Shown here: positions 57,566-64,000 of the stretch, piece by piece
Numbering within the stretch: the first letter of the stretch is position 1
Layout: each line of letters begins with the position of its first letter
NCBI GenBank assembly: GCA_030427865.1
Contig: JAUICK010000001.1
Coordinates: 525,507-589,506, forward strand
Reading direction: 5' to 3'
Source of the DNA: Bacteroidia bacterium
GTDB taxonomy: Bacteria; Bacteroidota; Bacteroidia; Flavobacteriales; Flavobacteriaceae
DNA length: 64,000 nt
Notes under the pieces: generated by a model
What the model was told of the DNA's origin: nothing
What the model saw: the letters and a program-made list of their open reading frames with translations, nothing else
Databases searched by the model: none
Made by a program: the position numbers and the translations under genes

Positions 57566-59236
57566 TTAGTTTTTTATTTTTTTAATAGTAATAGTACTGG
57601 CTTTGTAACCTATTCTGTGAGCAATAGTGTACAAAAACTTTCCTTTTTCTACAGAAATAGGTGTGCTGTACAATTTCCATGCGCTATTAAAATTTAATTT
57701 TTCTTTAGCTTTATCTGAAATTAAATAAGCAATTGAAGCGCCTTTTGTTTTAGACGATAAAGAAATCTTATTATCTTTAAAAGAAATTTCTACTTCTTGT
57801 GTTTTAGGTTGCGTATTGTTTGGCCACATAGATGCTATCATTTCCGATTCTGGAGTAAAAGCTAAATCAGGTCTGTTCGCATAATGGTCTTTTAGGGTAT
57901 TTCTCATTTGGGTTAGTATTGATTTATAGTTTGGATTTTCGGATAAATTATTTATCTGATAAGGGTCTTTTTCTACATCATACAATTCTTCGTTTGTTTT
58001 TGTTTTAAACCAAATTTGTTGCGTATTATTTAATTTCTTATTGTCTCTTAACTCCAGAAAATTAGACATCATGGGTATGTTTTTTCTGTAGCCTAAATCT
58101 TTATATTTTGTTAACTTAGGAAAATCATTTCTTAAATACAGGTATTTTTTACTTCTAACCGCTCGTATTCTATCTGTAAATTCATCAAATCTATCTGAAG
58201 AGGCATACACAAACTTTCTAGGTTTAGCTTTATATTTTCCTAAAAAAGCAACTCCTTCCATATATTCTGGGGGTTTTACACCTGCTAAACTTAGCATTGT
58301 GGGTGCTAAATCTACAAAAGAAATTAATCGATCTGTTTTACCTATTTTTCCATCAATTCCTTTAATTAGAAAAGGAACTTTTAAACCAGAATCGTAAATT
58401 TCTCTTTTTTGCCTAGGTAAAGGCCCACCATGATCGCTATAAAAGAAAATTATAGTATTATTATATAGCCCATCTTCTTTTAATTGATTTATGATTTTGG
58501 CAACTTTTTTATCCATTAACTCAACATTACTGTAATGTCTGGCAACTGTGTTTCTTGTAGCATTATTGTCTGGTAAATAAGGTGGTACAGGAACAGTTTC
58601 TGGATCTACAGTTAAAGGTAAATCTTTATTTCTCCATAAAAAACTTTCGTGAGAAACATCAATATTAAAAACAGAAAAGAAAGGTTTGTTTTTTGGTTTG
58701 TTGCGCCAATGTGCGTTTTTATTATTTTGATCCCAAGCAGTTACAGGAGCAGAAAACTGGTAATCTGTTTTGTAATTATTTGTGGTAAAGTAACCAGCAG
58801 CTCTTAAGTATTCTGTATAGCACTTTACGTTTTCTGGAATAACAGCAGAATATTGTCTAATGTATTTTCCAGAGATGTCTTTAATATTTACACTGTCTTT
58901 ATATACTTGTCTGCCTTTAGAAAACACATCGTGTGCAGCTCTCATGTGCATGGTTCCAATAGATGTTGGGTACATTCCTGTAATGATAGTAGATCTACTT
59001 GGTGCACAAACCCCTACAGTTGTAAATGCGTTATTATAAACTAAACTTTCTTTAGCTAATTTATCTAATGCAGGGGTTTTTGCTGTATTGTCTCCATAAA
59101 AAGATAGGGTAGGACTTATATCTTCTGTGGTTATCCAGAGAATATTTGGCTTTTTATATTCTTGTAATGTTATTTTAGTTTTATTGCATGCTGTTAATAT
59201 GCAAATTGTTAGTATGAGTAAAGTTAGTTTTTTCAT
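57566..59236 (-). CDS. Sulfatase (type I arylsulfatase family)
   Basis: PNILWITTEDISPTLSFYGD, VCAPSRSTIITGMYP (C-x-P-S-R), YSDHGGPLPRQKR. Confidence 0.92.
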   Translation of the reverse strand: MKKLTLLILTICILTACNKTKITLQEYKKPNILWITTEDISPTLSFYGDNTAKTPALDKLAKESLVYNNAFTTVGVCAPSRSTIITGMYPTSIGTMHMRAAHDVFSKGRQVYKDSVNIKDISGKYIRQYSAVIPENVKCYTEYLRAAGYFTTNNYKTDYQFSAPVTAWDQNNKNAHWRNKPKNKPFFSVFNIDVSHESFLWRNKDLPLTVDPETVPVPPYLPDNNATRNTVARHYSNVELMDKKVAKIINQLKEDGLYNNTIIFFYSDHGGPLPRQKREIYDSGLKVPFLIKGIDGKIGKTDRLISFVDLAPTMLSLAGVKPPEYMEGVAFLGKYKAKPRKFVYASSDRFDEFTDRIRAVRSKKYLYLRNDFPKLTKYKDLGYRKNIPMMSNFLELRDNKKLNNTQQIWFKTKTNEELYDVEKDPYQINNLSENPNYKSILTQMRNTLKDHYANRPDLAFTPESEMIASMWPNNTQPKTQEVEISFKDNKISLSSKTKGASIAYLISDKAKEKLNFNSAWKLYSTPISVEKGKFLYTIAHRIGYKASTITIKKIKN

Positions 59237-60987
59237 TTAATATTAATTTTTAGAGTACCTCTGTGTTTGGGCAATACTTTAAAAGTTCCTTTTTTTATTT
59301 TTCCATTTTCTACAAATTCATATTGGTAGGTTCCAAAAAATCCACGTCCTTTAACCAAACCATTTTTATCTGTTGTACCCAGAAGATTAGTTTTCCATTT
59401 ATCATGTACTAAAGAAAAATAAGCTTTTCCCATTGCTCCTTTACTCCAATCTTTTTTAAAAATATCTACTTTTTTTCTATCATCTTCTACGAAACCCCAG
59501 AATAGAAATTCTGTAACACTTGGGTGGCTAAAAGCTGCTATCATAAAATCTTTGGTATATTGCTCTCTTATTTTTGGTTCTTGAATATCCATTGTAAATT
59601 CAGAAATGCTAATTTGTTTGCCTAAAGTAGCATAATACCCTAATAATTCTAAAACTTTTTCAGGTGGTGTTAGGTCTGAACCAATATGACTTTGAATACC
59701 AATACCACTTACTAAACCATTTGTATTTTCATCAATTCTTTTTATAAAATTATAATACCATTCTTGCTTTTTAGTATCTAACCCCCCTTTGCTAATAATA
59801 CCATATTCGTTGGTAAAACGTTTTGCATTTGGTTGCAATTCTTTTGCTGTTTTAAAACCATTGTAGAGTATTTGTTCAGAGCCTGTTATTTTTTGTAAAT
59901 CTTTGTTTGTATAGGCTTCGTTAACAACATCCCAATGAGAAATTTTATTTTTGGTAAGTTTTAAAAGGCCGGCAACATGGTTTTCTATTAATTCTGTAAC
60001 TTTTTTAGGATTGTCTTTGTTTTTTTTAATTTCTGGAGTTAAATAGTTAAAACCAGGCCATATTAAAACATGTCCCTTAATTTGTATTTTGTCTTTTTTT
60101 AGAATATCAATGGCTTTTATGACTTGGTCTTTCTTTTTTTTCCAGCGTAAACTCTTGATTTTTAGGTCGTTTTCAAAAACAGCTAAGTCAAATGTTTTTT
60201 TAAAATTCTTGTATTTTTCGTTATTTGCTATAACATCTTTTGCATTTATAGCTGCTCCAAAAGGAAAAAGATGTTTTTTTAGACGTATTCTTAAGGTTTT
60301 GTTTGCAATTGGTAAGTTGTTTTTTGTAAACTGAAGCTGAAAATTACCTTTTCGAATTATTTCTATTCTTTGCAACGCTTCTTTTCGCCACTTGGCATCT
60401 ACTTGTATACCTTTATAGACAATTTGTGTTTTTGGTAGCGACTCTAATTTTGTTCCTTCAGGGAAAATTTCAAATTTTACGTTTTTTAAAAGAAAAGCTT
60501 GAGGTTTAAATCCATAGTGAAATACTATACTTAAATCTTGTTTTGCAATATTTATATTTGATTGAAAGGGTATATAATATGTTTTCCAATTTGAGGATAA
60601 ACTCTGTGTAGAAACTAAATTGTTTTTGTAAGATTTAGATTGTTTAAATAGTAAATTTAATTTTGCTTCTCCAGTTTCTAAACTGGATGCCACTGTTTTT
60701 GCTGAAAAAGAAAGTAAAAAAGCAGTGCCTTTAGATACAAACTGTTTATAAATTGGTATAGCAGTAGCACTTTTATAAATAAATTTTGGCTGAGTATGTG
60801 TTTCTATTTTAAACACAAGGTTTTCTTTAACATTATTATTTACAAGCGTTATTTTGCTAAATTCTGAATTAGTTTTTATAAATTTCAGTCGTTCATAATT
60901 CACAATATTTTTACCTTTTATATCACTTTTTTGAGAAAATAGTAACAAAGGAAAAGATAAAATAATGACAAATACAAGTTTTTTCAT
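59233..60987 (-). CDS. GH10 endo-1,4-beta-xylanase with N-terminal CBM-like region
   Basis: IKGHVLIWPGFNYL, HWDVVNEAYTN (acid/base), ISISEFTMD (nucleophile); start taken at MKKLVFVIILSFP. Confidence 0.9.
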   Translation of the reverse strand: MKKLVFVIILSFPLLLFSQKSDIKGKNIVNYERLKFIKTNSEFSKITLVNNNVKENLVFKIETHTQPKFIYKSATAIPIYKQFVSKGTAFLLSFSAKTVASSLETGEAKLNLLFKQSKSYKNNLVSTQSLSSNWKTYYIPFQSNINIAKQDLSIVFHYGFKPQAFLLKNVKFEIFPEGTKLESLPKTQIVYKGIQVDAKWRKEALQRIEIIRKGNFQLQFTKNNLPIANKTLRIRLKKHLFPFGAAINAKDVIANNEKYKNFKKTFDLAVFENDLKIKSLRWKKKKDQVIKAIDILKKDKIQIKGHVLIWPGFNYLTPEIKKNKDNPKKVTELIENHVAGLLKLTKNKISHWDVVNEAYTNKDLQKITGSEQILYNGFKTAKELQPNAKRFTNEYGIISKGGLDTKKQEWYYNFIKRIDENTNGLVSGIGIQSHIGSDLTPPEKVLELLGYYATLGKQISISEFTMDIQEPKIREQYTKDFMIAAFSHPSVTEFLFWGFVEDDRKKVDIFKKDWSKGAMGKAYFSLVHDKWKTNLLGTTDKNGLVKGRGFFGTYQYEFVENGKIKKGTFKVLPKHRGTLKINIK

Positions 60988-60991
60988 TAGG

Positions 60992-62398
60992 TTAAAATTT
61001 AGATTTCCAATCATTTAACTCGCGTAATAAATTTTTGGTTAATATGGGTTTTTCTTCAGATAAATCATTAGATTCTGATAGATCTTTAGAAATGTCGTAC
61101 AATTCTGTTCTGCCTTCTTTATACCAATTTATTAATTTATAATTTCCCTTTCTAATTGCTGATGATTTTGTGTCTCCAGTATTAACAGGTCTTGCTTTAG
61201 ACGAATGCCAAAAAACGGTTCTATCTGTCCATTTTTCATCATTTTTAAGAACGGGTAAAAAACTTTTACCATCTGTATTTAAAGATTTTTTTGCAGTGAT
61301 GTCTAACACCGTAGGAAAAATATCCATTAGCATAATTAAAGATTCATTGTCTTTTTTTGGTGTAAAATGATTTGGCCATTTTACAAAAAGAGGTACTTTA
61401 ATCCCGCCTTCATACAACCAACCTTTTCCAGCCCTTAAAGGAAAGTTTGAGGTTGCTAAATCTCGTTTTTTAGTACCATCATTAGACAAACCTCCATGGT
61501 CTGAAGAAAATATAACTATAGTGTTATCATCTATCTTTAAATCTTTTAATAATTGCATTAGTTTACCAACATTTTCATCCATAGTTTCTACCATAGCAGC
61601 ATATTTTGGATGATTTTGACGCATTTTAGTTCTTCCTGTGCCTTCTTTTATAAATTGGGGTAGATTGCCAAAATCGAAATTTTTAATTTCTTCTTTATTT
61701 CTTGCAATATCTTTCTCTTTTGCTTCTAATGGTTGATGCACTGCATAAAAAGAAAACATTGCCATAAAAGGTTTGTTTTTATCTGCATTTTTAATGTATT
61801 TGGCAACATTATTGGTCATCACATCCATTAAATAATCGCCTTTTTTACTAACGTTATCTACATCTGGAATTGGAGATTTTTTAGATTTTCCTTTTTTCCA
61901 TTTAGATTTATTAAAAGGATACAAAAAACTTATGGGAGAACCTGCATGACCTGCTGCAAAGCTATAATCATATCCAAACTCTTTTAAACTTTCTTTTTTG
62001 CCTAAATGCCATTTGCCAAAATAAGCTGTTTGATAACCAGCAGATTTAATGTTTTTAACAAAATTTTTGTTATCTGCAACATTAATCATTTTAAAACCAT
62101 CATCTGGAACATCTCCATCTTTAATAGGGTAATTTCCTGTCATCATTGCATATCTTGAAGGGACACATCTTGGATAATTAGCGTATGCATTTAAGAAAGA
62201 AATCGATTCTTTTGCCAATTTATCAATATTTGGAGTTTGGTATATTTTTGACCCATGAATACTTAAATCATGATACCCCAAATCATCCACATGAATAATT
62301 AAAATATTGGGTTTTTTAAGAGAATTGGAGCTGGGTATTTTATTTGTTTTACAAGAACTAAAAACGATAATAAAAAAGAGGATAAAAAATCTGTTCAT
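60992..62398 (-). CDS. Sulfatase (type I arylsulfatase family), lipoprotein
   Basis: NILIIHVDDLGYHDLSIHGS, PRCVPSRYAMMTGNYP (C-x-P-S-R), IFSSDHGGLSNDGT; FSSCKTN lipobox. Confidence 0.93.
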   Translation of the reverse strand: MNRFFILFFIIVFSSCKTNKIPSSNSLKKPNILIIHVDDLGYHDLSIHGSKIYQTPNIDKLAKESISFLNAYANYPRCVPSRYAMMTGNYPIKDGDVPDDGFKMINVADNKNFVKNIKSAGYQTAYFGKWHLGKKESLKEFGYDYSFAAGHAGSPISFLYPFNKSKWKKGKSKKSPIPDVDNVSKKGDYLMDVMTNNVAKYIKNADKNKPFMAMFSFYAVHQPLEAKEKDIARNKEEIKNFDFGNLPQFIKEGTGRTKMRQNHPKYAAMVETMDENVGKLMQLLKDLKIDDNTIVIFSSDHGGLSNDGTKKRDLATSNFPLRAGKGWLYEGGIKVPLFVKWPNHFTPKKDNESLIMLMDIFPTVLDITAKKSLNTDGKSFLPVLKNDEKWTDRTVFWHSSKARPVNTGDTKSSAIRKGNYKLINWYKEGRTELYDISKDLSESNDLSEEKPILTKNLLRELNDWKSKF

Positions 62399-62410
62399 AA
62401 TTATAAAATG

Positions 62411-63553
62411 CTAATTATTTATAAGTTTTTTAATGCTGTTGTATGCTGGTGTTGGTTTTAAATCTTTACCGTAAATAGATTGAAAATAACCTTTATCTTT
62501 TCCATATCTTATACCTAAATCCCAAAGATTTAAAGAAACAAATCCGTTTTTGCTTTTTTCTTTTAAAACAGCTATAATTTTTTGATATACTTCTGCTTGT
62601 ATTTTTCTTTCTGCTGTTAAGTTTTTAAGATTATTTTCTTTAACTAAATAGTCTAATTCAGTTAGATGGAATTCTAAATTATTTTGATGAGCCCAATCTA
62701 TAAGATTACCAAGTTTTTTTAAAGTTGTATCTATATTATCTACAAAATCTTTTCTTTTTGCTCCTAAAAGTAAGTGACCTTGCCAACCAAGCCCATCTAC
62801 TCTGTGTCCTTTAGAACGCAAGTATAAAACGGTTTTTTTTATTTTGTTCCACATTTTATCTTCCATTCCTGCATTTTGATTAAACACTAATTTTACATTT
62901 GGTGCATGTTTGGTTGCAATTTCAAAAGCTTTTAAAATGTATAGAGGAAATCCATTTTCATCTAAACCTATTTTTAACCATGGATTTTCCCATTTATCTA
63001 TTCCTGGTTTAGGACCATGCCATTTACCATTAGATAATACAGTTTCGTTAACAACATCCATCCAAATTACGTTTGGATGATTATTGTATTTTTTGGTAAA
63101 GGCAGTCATAAAATCAATAAGAATTGAATTGAGTTCTTCTGCTGTTCTATCATCTTTTTTTACCCACCAAGAAGCTTGCGGACTTATAGGACCATGAAGT
63201 CTTACAGCAGTATTATTTTTTTTGGCAAATGCTAAAAAATCGTCAGTATGTTTCCAATTCCATTGATTTGGCAATGGATGAATAATTCTTTGTTTGGATG
63301 CATTTGCTGGTGTTAAATACTTAAAATCTTTTAAAAAAAGTGTTTCTTTTTTTGTGTTTAATTCTTTATGGTTTAAAGTTGCACCAATTAATAAAGAATT
63401 TGTTTTTAGGTTGTTTACATTTATTTTTTTAATACTATTTTTAGATGTTGCACAACTTACAAGTAGTGCCCCCAAAGCCCATAAAAAGAAAAATGCTTCA
63501 TACGTAAGTTTCTTATATATGAAATCATATAAATTGCATTTTCTTTTTGTCAT
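62411..63553 (-). CDS. GH10 endo-1,4-beta-xylanase, lipoprotein
   Basis: VRLHGPISPQASWWV, VIWMDVVNETVLSNGKWHGP, EFHLTELDYLV; GALLVSCATS lipobox. Confidence 0.9.
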   Translation of the reverse strand: MTKRKCNLYDFIYKKLTYEAFFFLWALGALLVSCATSKNSIKKINVNNLKTNSLLIGATLNHKELNTKKETLFLKDFKYLTPANASKQRIIHPLPNQWNWKHTDDFLAFAKKNNTAVRLHGPISPQASWWVKKDDRTAEELNSILIDFMTAFTKKYNNHPNVIWMDVVNETVLSNGKWHGPKPGIDKWENPWLKIGLDENGFPLYILKAFEIATKHAPNVKLVFNQNAGMEDKMWNKIKKTVLYLRSKGHRVDGLGWQGHLLLGAKRKDFVDNIDTTLKKLGNLIDWAHQNNLEFHLTELDYLVKENNLKNLTAERKIQAEVYQKIIAVLKEKSKNGFVSLNLWDLGIRYGKDKGYFQSIYGKDLKPTPAYNSIKKLINN

Positions 63554-63560
63554 TAAATAT

Positions 63561-63884
63561 TTATTTTTTGATCACTTTTTTAAATACTATGCCATTGCTG
63601 GTTTTTATTTTTAATAAATATACCCCAGCTTTTAAATTCTTAATATTTATTTTAGAGTTTTTTATATTAGAAAAAGAGCGTATTTTTTTTCCAGAGATAC
63701 TGTAAACAATAATAGATTTAAGTGCGTTTTCTGTTTTTATATAAAGTAAACCATTAGTAGGAATAGGATAAAATTTTACAGATACCTTATTGCCTTTTAC
63801 AGATAATGCCTTGTTTTCTGATTCTATAACTGTAACAGAAAACCTTTTTGCGTTAAAGGTATTGATAACATTAGTTCGAGGCAA
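63561..63884 (-). pseudogene. Truncated T9SS C-terminal sorting domain; 5' portion replaced by the structured repeat
   Basis: VSVKFYPIPTNGLLYIKTENALKSIIVYSISGKKIRSF...GVYLLKIKTSNGIVFKKVIKK; only start codon (TTG) and residues MPRT lie inside the repeat; frame stays open into the repeat to the window edge. Confidence 0.65.
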
Positions 63885-64000
63885 TACTTCGCTATCGCTA
63901 CGTTTTGCCTCGAACGTGTGGCGGCTAACGCCAAAGTCCTTGACAACACTCCGCTTCGCTTCGTACTGCCAAGAACTTCGCCTATAGCTTATTTTGACTC
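63873..64000. repeat. Structured dispersed repeat, copy 2 (truncated by window end)
   Basis: 128 nt identical to 23413-23540 in the same orientation. Confidence 0.97.

Noticed and set aside
46281-63553. Complete polysaccharide utilisation locus
   Set aside because: No SusC/SusD pair or HTCS regulator is visible, so only a CAZyme/T9SS cluster is claimed.
63790-63987. Plus-strand ORF crossing the copy-2 repeat junction
   Set aside because: Chimeric frame combining antisense T9SS tail and repeat DNA; no protein-like motif.
1-64000. rRNA, tRNA, CRISPR arrays, prophage, toxin-antitoxin or restriction-modification systems
   Set aside because: No recognisable sequence or proteins for any of these were seen; absence by eye is not proof, so tRNAscan/Infernal/minced should confirm.

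Overview
The window is AT-rich chromosomal DNA from a marine-type Flavobacteriaceae (Bacteroidota). This is supported by type IX secretion (T9SS) C-terminal tails, GLPGLI-family proteins, an IPExxxVDY protein and TAnnTTTG-type promoters. The left ~45 kb is mostly housekeeping or transport genes: MFS, glpD, subtilase, NhaC, pheS, gdhA, dinB, sdhCAB, purN, acpP-fabF-rnc-IPExxxVDY-pyk, a TPR sensor kinase with a LytTR regulator, an M28 peptidase and ssb. Two accessory zones stand out. (1) ~23.4-29.0 kb is a repeat-dense island after sdhB. It holds a highly structured dispersed repeat, a small HTH regulator with an in-frame (GAAAGA)9 hexamer microsatellite, a long palindrome, a small Cys-containing secreted protein, GLPGLI proteins (one frameshifted) and an outer-membrane beta-barrel protein. 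(2) ~46-64 kb is a T9SS/CAZyme region: two GH10 xylanases, two sulfatases, an esterase-TIM-barrel fusion, a purple-acid-phosphatase-like enzyme, a G8/beta-helix protein and carbohydrate-binding T9SS proteins. It looks like a sulfated, acetylated xylan degradation locus, although no SusC/SusD is visible. The most striking observation is that the structured repeat at 23413-23540 recurs base for base (128 nt, running to the window edge) at 63873-64000, where it abuts or interrupts a truncated T9SS protein at the head of the GH10/sulfatase operon. No rRNA, tRNA or CRISPR was identified. All calls are by eye; no database search was run.
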